Source: JANNNX01 sp031398745 (GTDB taxonomy: Bacteria > Actinomycetota > Acidimicrobiia > Acidimicrobiales > CADCSY01). From it: a stretch of 31,667 nt of DNA. This document shows, piece after piece, positions 6,797-14,217 of the stretch. Made by a program: the position numbers and the translations under genes. The stretch lies in contig JANNNX010000049.1 of the NCBI GenBank assembly GCA_031398745.1, positions 1-31,667 of the forward strand, given 5' to 3'. Under the pieces are notes generated by a model. The model did not search any database. It was not told where the DNA came from and saw nothing but the letters and a program-made list of their open reading frames with translations. The stretch's first letter is position 1; the number at the start of each line of letters is the position of its first letter.

Positions 6797-7342
6797 ATGG
6801 ACGCGGCCCGTCTCGAGCAGGTTCTCGACCCTGATTTCCTGGGCGACATCACCACCCAGTCGCTCGACGAGATCCGGTCCAAGCGCGGGATCTGTCAGGA
6901 GCTCGAGGTGTCGTCCTCGTACCTCCGGAGGGTCGCCCAGGGCCGCCTCGACATCGTCGCCGCCGAACGCCGTCGGCGCGCCGACAGCGGCGAGGCGCTC
7001 GACCACGACCACCTGGTCGAGCAGCTGAGCGAGATCCTGGCCGGACCGGCTCGGGCCGAGGGCAACGGCATCCTGCCCCAGCTCTTGGCGCCCGGCGGCG
7101 ACGACATCACCACCGACGACCTCGACGCCATTCTCGGCCCCGGCGCGGAGGCCTCACTCTCCTCGCTGCCTGACGAGGAGCTCGACCGGCTCGTCGCTTC
7201 CCTGTCGGAGTACGAGTCGGGCATCTCCGGGGTCCGCCACGAGCTGCACCACCGCATCGACGCCCTCCAGGCTGAGATCACCCGCCGCTACAAGAGCGGC
7301 GAGGCCTCGGTCGACGCCCTCCTCGCTGAGCGGCCCTCCTGA
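6797..7342 (+). CDS. rsiG: RsiG-like c-di-GMP-binding anti-sigma factor
   Basis: A 181-residue, largely helical protein resembling RsiG of Streptomyces, which binds c-di-GMP and sequesters the sporulation sigma factor WhiG. The published c-di-GMP motif is E-x3-S-x2-R-x3-Q-x3-D. It is matched exactly by Glu37, Ser41, Arg44, Gln48 and Asp52 in the first helix. A second copy in the C-terminal helix has Glu140, Ser144, Arg147, His151 and Asp155, with His replacing Gln. Two motifs on antiparallel helices match the single-chain streptomycete form. SLDEIRSKRG before and YLRRVAQGRLDIV around the first motif are typical of the family. No sigma factor gene lies in the window. The start is set by the -10 box 8 nt upstream. 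Confidence 0.82.
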   Translation: MDAARLEQVLDPDFLGDITTQSLDEIRSKRGICQELEVSSSYLRRVAQGRLDIVAAERRRRADSGEALDHDHLVEQLSEILAGPARAEGNGILPQLLAPGGDDITTDDLDAILGPGAEASLSSLPDEELDRLVASLSEYESGISGVRHELHHRIDALQAEITRRYKSGEASVDALLAERPS

Positions 7343-7352
7343 GCGACCGCCC

Positions 7353-7371
7353 GGCGGCCTCCAGAGCCGCC
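7353..7371 (+). terminator. weak hairpin after rsiG
   Basis: GGCGGC and GCCGCC flank a 7-nt loop, between the rsiG stop and the mshA promoter. It could be a terminator without a U run. Support is weak. Confidence 0.25.
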
Positions 7372-7410
7372 TGAATCTTGTCGGCCGACGGGGTTTGCGG
7401 GTCGCGCTGG

Positions 7411-7416
7411 TACCGT
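7411..7416 (+). promoter_or_regulatory. -10 box TACCGT, leaderless start of mshA
   Basis: TACCGT ends 8 nt before the in-frame GTG at 7425. Confidence 0.55.
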
Positions 7417-7424
7417 CGATCGAG

Positions 7425-8681
7425 GTGCGCAGGCTGGCCGTCCTCTCGTTCCACACCTCCCCGCTCGTCCAGCCCGGCATCGGCGACTCCGGCGGGATGA
7501 ACGTCTACGTGCGGGAGTTGGTCTCAGCCCTGGCCCAGGCGGGCGTGGCCTGCGATGTGTACACCCGTCGCTGGACCACCGGTCTGGCTGACGAGGTCCA
7601 GGTCGAACCGGGCTTCCGGGTGGTTCACGTGAGCGCCGGACCTCCGGCCGAGGTCCCCAAGGAGGACCTGGGTGCCCTGGTCGACGACTTCACGGCCGGG
7701 GTGCTGGCCGATGTCGAGGCCAGCGGGGACGTCGACGCCATCCACGCCAACTACTGGCTCTCGGGTGTCGCCGGCCACACCCTCAAGCACGCCCTCGACC
7801 TGCCGCTGGTGTCGACCTTCCACACCCTGGCTCGGGTCAAGGCCGACGTCATGGGCGGGGAGAGCGCGGCCCGGGCCCGCGCCGAAGCCGAGGTCATCGC
7901 CTGCGCCGACGCCATCTGCGCCAACGGCGCCGAGGAATCCGACGACCTGGTCCGCCACTACGGGGCGGAAGCCGATCGCATCGAGATCGTGGCGCCGGGG
8001 GTCGACCATGCCTTCTTCTCTCCCGGTGATCGCGACGGCGCCCGGGCCGCGCTCGGGTGGTCGGCCGGCGGACGCATCTCGGCGGTGGGTGGCCGCGACG
8101 CCGACCAGCACCCGGTGCTGCTCTTCGTCGGGCGCATCCAGCCGCTCAAGGGCCTCGACGTCGCGGTCGGTGCCCTGGCCGGTCTCGAGAACGACCGAGC
8201 CGAGCTGGTGGTGGTCGGCGGGCCGAGCGGGCCGGACGGCCAAGCCGAACTGGCTCGGGTCCAGGCGCTGGCCGACGAGCTCGGCGTCCGACACCGGATC
8301 CGCCTGGTGGAACCCCAGCCTCACCACCTGCTGTCGACCTGGTACCGGGCCGCCGATGTGGTCCTGGTGCCCAGCCGGTCGGAGTCCTTCGGTCTGGTGG
8401 CCCTCGAGGCCGCGGCATGCGGCACGCCCGTAGTCGCCGCCGCCGTGGGCGGGCTTCGATCGCTGGTCGACGACGGACACACCGGCTTCCTCGTCGAGAG
8501 CCGCGACCCCATGGACTTCGCGGCGGCCGTGGCCCGGATCCTCGATGACCCGGATCTGGCCCGGGGGATGGGCCGGGCCGGCGCGGTGGGTGCCCGCCGC
8601 TACACCTGGTCGGTGACCGCGGCCAAGCTCCGCCGGATCTACGCCGACGTGTCGTCGCGGTCCCTCGTCGAGTGCCGGTGA
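7425..8681 (+). CDS. mshA: D-inositol-3-phosphate glycosyltransferase (mycothiol biosynthesis)
   Basis: A 418-residue GT-B fold enzyme that transfers N-acetylglucosamine from UDP-GlcNAc to 1D-myo-inositol 3-phosphate, the first committed step to mycothiol. The N-terminal HTSPL, GDSGGMNVYVREL and NYWLSG segments are characteristic of MshA. The C-terminal domain has LLFVGRIQPLKGLDVAV and the nucleotide-sugar site ESFGLVALEAAACGTPVV. The GTG at 7425 was chosen because a -10 box precedes it by 8 nt and it directly leads the first beta strand. The GTG at 7395 lies before the -10 box. Mycothiol genes are essentially restricted to Actinobacteria, so this gene is a strong phylum marker. Confidence 0.92.
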   Translation: MRRLAVLSFHTSPLVQPGIGDSGGMNVYVRELVSALAQAGVACDVYTRRWTTGLADEVQVEPGFRVVHVSAGPPAEVPKEDLGALVDDFTAGVLADVEASGDVDAIHANYWLSGVAGHTLKHALDLPLVSTFHTLARVKADVMGGESAARARAEAEVIACADAICANGAEESDDLVRHYGAEADRIEIVAPGVDHAFFSPGDRDGARAALGWSAGGRISAVGGRDADQHPVLLFVGRIQPLKGLDVAVGALAGLENDRAELVVVGGPSGPDGQAELARVQALADELGVRHRIRLVEPQPHHLLSTWYRAADVVLVPSRSESFGLVALEAAACGTPVVAAAVGGLRSLVDDGHTGFLVESRDPMDFAAAVARILDDPDLARGMGRAGAVGARRYTWSVTAAKLRRIYADVSSRSLVECR

Positions 8682-8725
8682 CTGGACTGAGTGAAGTTTC
8701 ATTGCATCTCATGTACGACGGGGCG

Positions 8726-8731
8726 TAAGGT
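8726..8731 (+). promoter_or_regulatory. -10 box TAAGGT of the hairpin RNA
   Basis: TAAGGT ends 6 nt before the first paired base of the long hairpin (8738). A weak -35 (TTGCAT, 8702-8707) lies 18 nt upstream. TGAAGTTTCA (8692-8701), a near-palindrome, precedes it. Confidence 0.45.
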
Positions 8732-8737
8732 GCGGGG

Positions 8738-8807
8738 GAGCCCGAGGGGCTGTGGGTGCTCGACCGTTCGGGGAAGTGCGGTCGTGCCACCACGGTTCCT
8801 CGGGCTC
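8738..8807 (+). ncRNA. candidate structured RNA, single 70-nt rod-like hairpin
   Basis: The arms 8738-8766 and 8779-8807 are equal in length and pair without bulges. They give 10 Watson-Crick pairs (GAGCCCGAGG with CCTCGGGCTC), then 4 including GU wobbles, 4 pairs (GUGG/CCAC), two mismatches, 2 pairs, one U-U mismatch and 6 pairs (CGACCG/CGGTCG), closing a 12-nt loop. Thus 26 of 29 positions pair. The 3' arm overlaps a second hairpin (8803-8828), so the two folds exclude each other. The element sits between mshA and proC. It does not resemble SRP RNA, tRNA or a riboswitch class that I recognise. It may be a small RNA or an attenuator. Confidence 0.55.
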
Positions 8808-8828
8808 GTCGCGGCCCCGGGACGAGCC
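8803..8828 (+). terminator. alternative 8-bp hairpin overlapping the structured RNA
   Basis: GGCTCGTC and GACGAGCC form a perfect 8-bp stem with a 10-nt GC-rich loop. Its 5' arm shares five bases with the 3' arm of the long hairpin. It could terminate the RNA or act as its switching partner. There is no U tract. Confidence 0.4.
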
Positions 8829-8840
8829 GGCGCCGGTGGC

Positions 8841-8846
8841 TAGCGT
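8841..8846 (+). promoter_or_regulatory. -10 box TAGCGT, leaderless start of proC
   Basis: TAGCGT ends 7 nt before the in-frame GTG at 8854. Confidence 0.55.
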
Positions 8847-8853
8847 CGCGGGG

Positions 8854-9648
8854 GTGAGCCCCCGGATCATCGTCGTGGGTGGAGGACGCATGGGCCAGGC
8901 GCTGGTCGGTGGCCTCTTGGCCTCTCGGTGGGCCGACGTCACCGAGGTGGTCGTGGTCGAGTCGTCGCCGGCCGTGGCCGAGTTCTGGGCCGCACGCCAC
9001 CCCGACCTGGTCGTCGTGGCCGAGCCGCCCGCCGGGGGTGATGTCCTCCTGGCGGTGAAGCCCCAGGACGTCGCCACGGCCGCCGAGGCGGTGCGGATCG
9101 CCGGGGTCTCGCGGCTGCTTTCGATCGCGGCCGGCGTCACCACCGCCACCCTCGAGCATCTCGTCGGGGCTGTGCCGGTGGTGCGCGCCATGCCCAACAC
9201 ACCGGCTCTGGTCGGCGCCGGGGCCGCGGCCGTCGCCGCCGGGCGTCACGCCACGGCCGCCGACCTCGACTGGGCCGAGGGCATCTTGTCCTCGGTCGGT
9301 CAGGTGGTGCGGGTCCCGGAGGACGAACTCGACGCCGTGACCGGACTCTCCGGTTCGGGGCCGGCCTACGTCTTTGCCTTCCTCGAGGCCCTGGCCGAGG
9401 CCGGCGTGCACGTCGGGCTCGCTCCCTCGGTGGCCAGCCAGCTGGCTCGCCAGACGGTCGTCGGGGCGGCGCGCCTGTTGGCCGAGACCTCCGAGAGCCC
9501 GGCCGACTTGCGGGCCGCGGTGACCTCGAAGGGCGGCACCACGGCGGCGGGTCTGGCGGCGCTGGCGGCTCACGACCTCACGGGGGCGGTGACTGCCGCG
9601 GTCGAGGCCGCGACCCGGCGCGCCGGTGAGCTGGCCGCCGGGGGGTGA
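8854..9648 (+). CDS. proC: pyrroline-5-carboxylate reductase
   Basis: A 264-residue enzyme that reduces 1-pyrroline-5-carboxylate to L-proline with NAD(P)H, the last step of proline synthesis. An N-terminal Rossmann fold begins IIVVGGGRMGQAL, VKPQDV and RAMPNTPALVG follow, and the C-terminal dimerisation domain carries the family signature around AVTGLSGSGPAYVF and the SKGGTTAAGL segment. The GTG at 8854 was chosen because the -10 box lies 7 nt upstream and the Rossmann strand begins four residues later. A start at 8752 would lie inside the structured RNA. A small HTH gene follows, an arrangement I also recall from Mycobacterium tuberculosis (Rv0500-Rv0500A). Confidence 0.93.
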   Translation: MSPRIIVVGGGRMGQALVGGLLASRWADVTEVVVVESSPAVAEFWAARHPDLVVVAEPPAGGDVLLAVKPQDVATAAEAVRIAGVSRLLSIAAGVTTATLEHLVGAVPVVRAMPNTPALVGAGAAAVAAGRHATAADLDWAEGILSSVGQVVRVPEDELDAVTGLSGSGPAYVFAFLEALAEAGVHVGLAPSVASQLARQTVVGAARLLAETSESPADLRAAVTSKGGTTAAGLAALAAHDLTGAVTAAVEAATRRAGELAAGG

Positions 9649-9686
9649 GGGCCAGCCGCACCTTTCCCCCTCCTCTCGACCCCACG

Positions 9687-9692
9687 TAGAGT
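9687..9692 (+). promoter_or_regulatory. -10 box TAGAGT of the small HTH gene
   Basis: TAGAGT ends 26 nt before the ATG at 9719, giving a leader of about 20 nt that contains GGAGGAGG. Confidence 0.5.
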
Positions 9693-9718
9693 GGTCGACG
9701 CGGAGGAGGGGTGCGACG

Positions 9719-9931
9719 ATGGCGTCCACGACCAACGAGGGAACCGGTGCGCACCACGCCCGGTACGTGACCGTCGCCGAGGTGGCCGCCCGGCTGCGGG
9801 TCTCCTCGATGACCGTCTACCGGCTCATCAAGGGCGGTGAGCTGCCGGCCGTGCGCGTCGGCCGCTCGTACCGCCTCAGCGAGGACGACGTCGACGCCTT
9901 CCTGGCTCGCAGCTTCACCCAGGCCGGCTGA
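9719..9931 (+). CDS. small helix-turn-helix (excisionase/MerR-like) DNA-binding protein
   Basis: A 70-residue protein consisting almost wholly of a winged helix-turn-helix of the excisionase/MerR type: YVTVAEVAARLRVSSMTVYRLI forms the HTH (about 16-37), and GELPAVRVGRSYRLSEDDVDAFL the wing and closing helix. It resembles the short actinobacterial regulator encoded next to proC in mycobacteria (Rv0500A) and is distantly like BldC. The nearby gene is not an integrase, so a phage excisionase role is unlikely. The ATG at 9719 was chosen because GGAGGAGG (9702-9709) lies 9 nt upstream. Targets are unknown. Confidence 0.82.
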   Translation: MASTTNEGTGAHHARYVTVAEVAARLRVSSMTVYRLIKGGELPAVRVGRSYRLSEDDVDAFLARSFTQAG

Positions 9932-9975
9932 CCGCCGCCGCCCCGGCCGGCACTAGCGGGACGGAGGCCCCTCGG

Positions 9976-9981
9976 TAGGGT
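9976..9981 (+). promoter_or_regulatory. -10 box TAGGGT, leaderless start of the SAM hydrolase gene
   Basis: TAGGGT ends 9 nt before the ATG at 9991. Confidence 0.5.
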
Positions 9982-9990
9982 CGAGCGCTC

Positions 9991-10884
9991 ATGGCACCCC
10001 GCTACGACACCGTCACCTTCCTGTCCGACTACGGGCACGTCGACGAGTTCGTGGGCGTCGTCCATTCGGTGATCAGGACGCTGGCGCCACAGGTCACGGT
10101 CATCGATCTGGTCCACGACCTCCCTGCGCACGACGTCCGGGCCGGCGGCCTGGCCCTGGCCCGGGCGGCCCAGTACGTGGTGCCGGGCGTGATCCTGGCG
10201 GTGGTCGACCCGGGTGTGGGCACGGCCCGGCGCGCGGTGGCGATCGAGGTCGCGGATGGCGCGGGGGTGTTCGTCGGCCCCGACAACGGAGTTCTGGCCC
10301 CGGCGGTGGCCATGACCGGCGGTGCGGGGCGCGCCGTGGTGCTCGAAGACACGTCGTTCCACCTTCCCGCGACCGGACCGACCTTCGCCGGGCGCGACGT
10401 CTTCGCCCCGGTGGCCGCCCACCTCTGCAACGGGGTCGATCTCGAGGCCCTGGGCCCGGTGGTCGACACCTCGAGCCTCCAGCCGGGGATCGTCCCCGTG
10501 CTGCGCCGGGAGGGCGACGCGCTGGTGGCCGAGGTGCTCTGGGTCGACCGCTACGGCAACGCCCAGCTCAACATCGGTCCCGACGATCTGGCCGAGCAGG
10601 GCGCTACCGATACCTGGCAACTGCGGGCGGGCGCCACCGTCCGGACCGCATCGATCGCCCCGACTTACGGGGCGATCGGACCGACCCGGGTCGGGCTCGT
10701 GGTCGACGCCTACGGACTGGTATCGGTGGCGCTGGAGCGTCGTTCGGCGGCCGACGAGTTGCACCTCGACGTCGGCACCGAGGTCACGTTGACCCAGGCC
10801 GAGGAGGATTCGGCGGCCGCGACCGGTGGGCCGGTGGCGGCGGTGCCCGTGTCGTTGCGACCGACACCGGGTGGGCCCCGATGA
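9991..10884 (+). CDS. S-adenosyl-L-methionine hydrolase (adenosine-forming), DUF62 family
   Basis: A 297-residue homologue of the SAM hydroxide adenosyltransferases, relatives of fluorinase and chlorinase that split SAM into adenosine and methionine using water. Typical segments are TFLSDYGHVDEFVGVVH near the N terminus (with the conserved Asp), VVDPGVGTARR, FVGPDNGVL, FAGRDVFAPVAAHL (Arg-Asp), and VDRYGNAQLNI in the C-terminal beta-barrel domain. The physiological role of the family is not settled. Its stop overlaps the start of a 29-codon membrane peptide (ATGA), suggesting coupled translation. Confidence 0.88.
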   Translation: MAPRYDTVTFLSDYGHVDEFVGVVHSVIRTLAPQVTVIDLVHDLPAHDVRAGGLALARAAQYVVPGVILAVVDPGVGTARRAVAIEVADGAGVFVGPDNGVLAPAVAMTGGAGRAVVLEDTSFHLPATGPTFAGRDVFAPVAAHLCNGVDLEALGPVVDTSSLQPGIVPVLRREGDALVAEVLWVDRYGNAQLNIGPDDLAEQGATDTWQLRAGATVRTASIAPTYGAIGPTRVGLVVDAYGLVSVALERRSAADELHLDVGTEVTLTQAEEDSAAATGGPVAAVPVSLRPTPGGPR

Positions 10885-10970
10885 GGCCGGGTACCACCAT
10901 CGCCATCGCCGTGCTGCTGGGTGCGATCCTCGCGGCCGGGGTGGTGCAGATCGTCTTCCTGGCCCGCTGA
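10881..10970 (+). CDS. 29-residue single-span membrane peptide
   Basis: The ATG overlaps the SAM hydrolase stop in the four-base ATGA arrangement. The 29 codons encode a positively charged start (MRPGTT) followed by an almost unbroken hydrophobic stretch of about 20 residues (IAIAVLLGAILAAGVVQIVF) and a short LAR tail, as expected for a single transmembrane helix. The overlap and the clean amphipathic layout support translation. No homologue is recognised. Chance occurrence cannot be excluded at this length. Confidence 0.5.
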   Translation: MRPGTTIAIAVLLGAILAAGVVQIVFLAR

Positions 10971-10996
10971 CGCCAGGCCGGCCCGCGGGGCTCGGG

Positions 10997-11806
10997 TTAC
11001 AGCGCCGGGGCCATGCGATCGCGGGTGAAGCGAACGGCGCCCCGGCCACAGAGCCAGAGCGCGATCACCCACACGGTGGCGCCGACGGCCATCGCCACCG
11101 GCACGCTCAGCAGAAGCAGGCCCGAGGACTGGCCGACGGCCAGGAAGATCAAGGGAAGGATCACGGCGCCACCCAGCTGGCTCGCCTCCTGGGTGGTGCG
11201 GGCCCGCGCCGAGACCCGCACCATCACCCCGAGGCCGAGGGCCGCCACCGCGGGGGCGACCCACGCGATCATCACCAGCCACAGCTGGGTGGGGACGAAG
11301 ATCCGGTGCAGCACCGGCCAGGCCACGACGTTCGAGACGACCGCGAAGCACAGGAACCCGAGCCAGGAGATGGCCACCGCCGGGAGGAAGGCACCCAGCA
11401 GCTTGGCCAGGAACAGGTCTCGCTCGGCGATCGGGAGGTGGAGGAGACCCTCGAGGGTGCGCCGCTCCTTTTCCCCGGCGAAGGCATCGGCGGCCAAGAC
11501 GGACGAGACCATGAGGGGCACGATCAGGAACAGGGGCGCCAGCAGGTAGCCGTTGACCAGCACCACCAGCTGCTCGTGGGCCGGCAGGGCCCGGATCGGC
11601 GCGGCCAGGTCACCGGGCAGCTGGGCGAGGAACCGCGAGATGTCGGGCGACGCGTTGCGGGCGCCGAAGGCCACCAGGGCCGGGAGGATGACCAGCAAGA
11701 TCGCCGGGACGACCACCATCGGGATGACGACCGCCTTGGCCCGACGCACGGCGGTGAGGTCCTTGGCCACCACGGCCCGCACAGCTCGCCAATCGACGGC
11801 GCTCAC
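10997..11806 (-). CDS. ABC-2 type transporter permease
   Basis: A 269-residue polytopic membrane protein with about six hydrophobic segments. The cytoplasmic N terminus (VRAVVAKDLTAVRRAKAVV) leads into the first helix (VVVPAILLVILPALVAFGA), and the marker AFAGEKERRTLEGLLHLPIAERDLFLAKLL is the conserved ABC-2/NatB segment between helices. It is the membrane partner of the ATPase immediately upstream. The GTG at 11806 overlaps the ATPase stop (GTGA). NatB-like permeases export drugs, sodium or lipids, and the substrate here is unknown. An in-frame extension up to 12070 is antisense-like, low-complexity sequence inside the ATPase gene and was discarded. Confidence 0.85.
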   Translation of the reverse strand: MSAVDWRAVRAVVAKDLTAVRRAKAVVIPMVVVPAILLVILPALVAFGARNASPDISRFLAQLPGDLAAPIRALPAHEQLVVLVNGYLLAPLFLIVPLMVSSVLAADAFAGEKERRTLEGLLHLPIAERDLFLAKLLGAFLPAVAISWLGFLCFAVVSNVVAWPVLHRIFVPTQLWLVMIAWVAPAVAALGLGVMVRVSARARTTQEASQLGGAVILPLIFLAVGQSSGLLLLSVPVAMAVGATVWVIALWLCGRGAVRFTRDRMAPAL

Positions 11807-12753
11807 GGCCCCGGCTCCGCGGGGGCGGTCTGGAGCGCGAAGTAGAGGTCTTCGAGGGTCGGCGGGCGGGGGACGGCGGCGAACACCGGCACCTCCCTCG
11901 ACACGAGGGTGCCGACCAGGATGGGCACCGCCGATCGGTCGACGACCTGGGCCTGGGCCCCGGTGGCGGTGGCCTCGACCCCGACCACGCCAGCGCAGGA
12001 TCGGGCCAGCTCGACGGTCGCGGCACTGGCCGGGCCACCGAGGTCGAGGTCGACGGCCAGCGCCGGCCACAGCTCCCGAGCGAGGTCCTCGGGTCGGCCG
12101 AAGGCGCGGAGGCGTCCCTCGGCCAGCAGGACGACCCGGGACGCGAGCCGGTGGGCCTCACCCAGGAAGTGGGTGCAGAGCAGCACCGTGCGACCCCGCT
12201 CCCGGGCCAGGGAGGCGATCAGCTCCACGACGTCCCGGGTGCCGGCCGGGTCGAGGCCCGAGGTCGGCTCGTCGAGGAAGAGCACCTCCGGGTCGTGGAG
12301 CAGGGCACGGGCCAAGGCGATGCGACGGCGCTGGCCGGTCGAGGCTCCCTGGACCGGCCGCTCGGCCCGGTCCCCCAGGCCGAAGCGCTCGAGCAGCTCC
12401 TGGGCTCGGCGGGTGGCCTCCGCGGAGGCCATCCCCCGGATCCGCCCGGTGAAGACCAGGTTCTCGAGGGCGCTCAGCCGATCGTCGAGGCCGGCGTTCT
12501 CGGTGAGTACGCCCGTCCGGCGCCGGAGGGCCTCCCCCTCGGTGGCCGGGTCGAGCCCGAGCACCCGGGCGCGACCGCCGCCGGGAAGAAGGAGGCCGTT
12601 GAGGAGTCGGACGGTCGTGGTCTTGCCGGCCCCGTTCGGTCCGAGGAGGGCGACGACCTCCCCGGGCTGGGCGTCGAAGGTGATGCCCTCGAGGGCGAAG
12701 TCGGGGCCCAGGCGGCGCCCGAGCCTCTCGGCCACGATCGCCGGCGAGGTCAC
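11803..12753 (-). CDS. ABC transporter ATP-binding protein (DrrA/NatA-like)
   Basis: A 316-residue cytoplasmic ATPase of the ABC-2 export class. Walker A is GPNGAGKT (residues 38-45), the signature reads GASTGQRRR (STGQ in place of the usual SGGQ), Walker B is VLFLDEPTSGLDP, and the switch His lies in LLCTHFLG. A C-terminal extension of about 90 residues follows the nucleotide-binding domain, as in DrrA-type proteins. The GTG start at 12753 lies 10 nt after the CAP-protein stop, so both are probably on one transcript. The permease start overlaps this gene's stop. Confidence 0.9.
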   Translation of the reverse strand: MTSPAIVAERLGRRLGPDFALEGITFDAQPGEVVALLGPNGAGKTTTVRLLNGLLLPGGGRARVLGLDPATEGEALRRRTGVLTENAGLDDRLSALENLVFTGRIRGMASAEATRRAQELLERFGLGDRAERPVQGASTGQRRRIALARALLHDPEVLFLDEPTSGLDPAGTRDVVELIASLARERGRTVLLCTHFLGEAHRLASRVVLLAEGRLRAFGRPEDLARELWPALAVDLDLGGPASAATVELARSCAGVVGVEATATGAQAQVVDRSAVPILVGTLVSREVPVFAAVPRPPTLEDLYFALQTAPAEPGP

Positions 12754-12763
12754 GGCTCGACGC

Positions 12764-13462
12764 TCAGAACCGCGCGTCGAGCAGGCGCAACCTGGAGAGC
12801 ACGGAGGTCATCGCGGCGCTGGCCACGGGCGCCGGGACGGCCTCGGGCACCGGGTCGGTGGTCGCCGGGGCGAGAGCTCCCTCGCCGGCATTGCCGGATC
12901 CGGCGGGCACCGCCGGGCTGGGTGTCGCTCCGCGGGCCGCGGTCGTCGGGGCAGGCGCCGCCTCCTCGACCGGGGCCGGGCTGGAGACCGCGGGTCCGGC
13001 GAGGAACTCGTGGGCCGTGTAGAGGGTGCCGTCCTGCACGTAGACCCCGATGCCGATGCGTGAGAACGACGGATCGACCAGGTTGGCGTAGTGGGAGGGG
13101 CTCTCGACGAAGGCGTCGAAGATCTCGCTCACCGCGTCCGAGGGCCCCATGCCGACGTTCTCACCGAGCTTCGTCCACTCGCTGGTGACGCCCGAGGCCA
13201 GGTTGCTCCGGTGGAAGATCGAGCCCTGGCTGGCCATCGTCCCGGCCCAGTCGCGGGCGATCCCGGTCAGCTCGCCGTCGACCGCCAGCTGGCCGAGGCC
13301 CTGGCTGCTCCGAAGCTGGTTCACCAGGGCGACGAACTGGGACTCGGCGCCCCCGTCGATGCTCGCCCCGGCGGGTGCCGCCGGCCCGGCCACCACCGAG
13401 AGGAGCAGCACCAGGGCGGCCAGTGCCGCGCTGAGTGATCGTCTGCCTGTACTCCACCGCAT
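12764..13462 (-). CDS. secreted CAP (SCP/PR1)-domain protein
   Basis: A 232-residue protein with a Sec signal peptide (about 1-33, RR then a Leu/Val-rich core, ending near PAGAS). The CAP domain runs from FVALVNQLRSSQGL to about residue 160 and includes LGENVGMG and SPSHYANLVDPSFSRIGIG, corresponding to the family HxxN and metal-site segments. A Pro/Ala-rich tail follows. It acts outside the membrane. Bacterial CAP proteins are mostly of unknown function. It lies 10 nt before the ABC ATPase gene and 38 nt after a membrane protein gene on the same strand. Confidence 0.83.
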   Translation of the reverse strand: MRWSTGRRSLSAALAALVLLLSVVAGPAAPAGASIDGGAESQFVALVNQLRSSQGLGQLAVDGELTGIARDWAGTMASQGSIFHRSNLASGVTSEWTKLGENVGMGPSDAVSEIFDAFVESPSHYANLVDPSFSRIGIGVYVQDGTLYTAHEFLAGPAVSSPAPVEEAAPAPTTAARGATPSPAVPAGSGNAGEGALAPATTDPVPEAVPAPVASAAMTSVLSRLRLLDARF

Positions 13463-13500
13463 GTAGTGAGCATCGACAGGCGCTCAGAGTGACTTGAGAC

Positions 13501-14208
13501 CTACGGAAAGTGAGAGTCGGCCGCGGACGGGCGTGGGGTCGCCGTCGCCGTCAGGAAGCCCCCGAAGAGCAGGATGATGCCGATCACCAAGCTGGCGGCG
13601 AAACCATCCATCTCGCCCAGGGCCGAGTTCAGCACCCCCCCGGCGCCGAGCACGATCGTTCCTGAGGCGATGAGGACATTCGCCACCACCAGCCGCTTGC
13701 CCCCCCGACCGGTGGCGGCCCGAACGGCACTCCACAGGGCTCCGACGAGGACCACGACGGCACCACCGGCGCTGGCCACCCCCGCCGCGATGCGGGGCCC
13801 GGCGGCGAACACCTCACTGCCCCGGGGGAGGACCTGGGGGTCGATCTGACCGTGGAGGGGAGCAGCGACGACCACGCCGGTGGCGAAGGCCAGGACGACG
13901 ACGGTGGCGGCGCTGGCGAGGTCGGCGACGCGGCGATCGGTCAGCAGGTACACGGTGCCGAGGGCCAGGAGGGGGACGTTGAGGACCGCCCCGGTGAGAT
14001 AGAAGAGGCGAAACCGGCTCGGTGACCACCCGAGCGAGGCGCCCAGCAGGAGGCTGGCGGAGGCGATCGCGAACATCGTCAGCGCCACCGTCCAGGCCAG
14101 CTCGTGGCGCCGGCGGCGCTCGAGCCACCGTTCGAGGAGGCAGAGCGAGAACGCCACCGCCACCACCGTCGCCCCTGCGGCGAAGGCGTTGGTCCGATAC
14201 CCCGACAT
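13501..14208 (-). CDS. polytopic membrane protein of unknown function
   Basis: A 235-residue protein with about seven predicted membrane helices, starting NAFAAGATVVAVAFSLCLLERWL and ending SLVIGIILLFGGFLTAT. A positively charged loop (ERRRRHEL) after the first helix suggests it faces the cytoplasm. No motif allows a functional assignment. The ATG at 14208 is preceded by a TAGCCT -10 box 9 nt upstream, diverging from rex. It probably leads a unit with the CAP, ATPase and permease genes, since the gap to the CAP gene is only 38 nt. Confidence 0.7.
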   Translation of the reverse strand: MSGYRTNAFAAGATVVAVAFSLCLLERWLERRRRHELAWTVALTMFAIASASLLLGASLGWSPSRFRLFYLTGAVLNVPLLALGTVYLLTDRRVADLASAATVVVLAFATGVVVAAPLHGQIDPQVLPRGSEVFAAGPRIAAGVASAGGAVVVLVGALWSAVRAATGRGGKRLVVANVLIASGTIVLGAGGVLNSALGEMDGFAASLVIGIILLFGGFLTATATPRPSAADSHFP

Positions 14209-14217
14209 GGCCGCCAG

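Noticed and set aside
8692..8701. TGAAGTTTCA as a Rex operator
   Set aside because: The half-sites have only a 2-nt spacer in place of four and lack the outer bases of the consensus.
8738..8807. tRNA or SRP RNA at the long hairpin
   Set aside because: There is no cloverleaf or anticodon arm, and the apical region lacks the SRP GGAA loop and its symmetric internal loop.
8752..8853. 34-residue upstream extension of proC
   Set aside because: It would lie inside the hairpin RNA and before the -10 box, and the Rossmann fold starts directly after GTG 8854.
8146..9735. 529-codon minus-strand frame opposite mshA, the hairpin RNA and proC
   Set aside because: Antisense to well-supported genes and of low complexity.
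9719..9931. Phage or integrative-element excisionase
   Set aside because: No integrase, attachment repeat or phage gene is nearby. The gene's place after proC matches a conserved chromosomal regulator.
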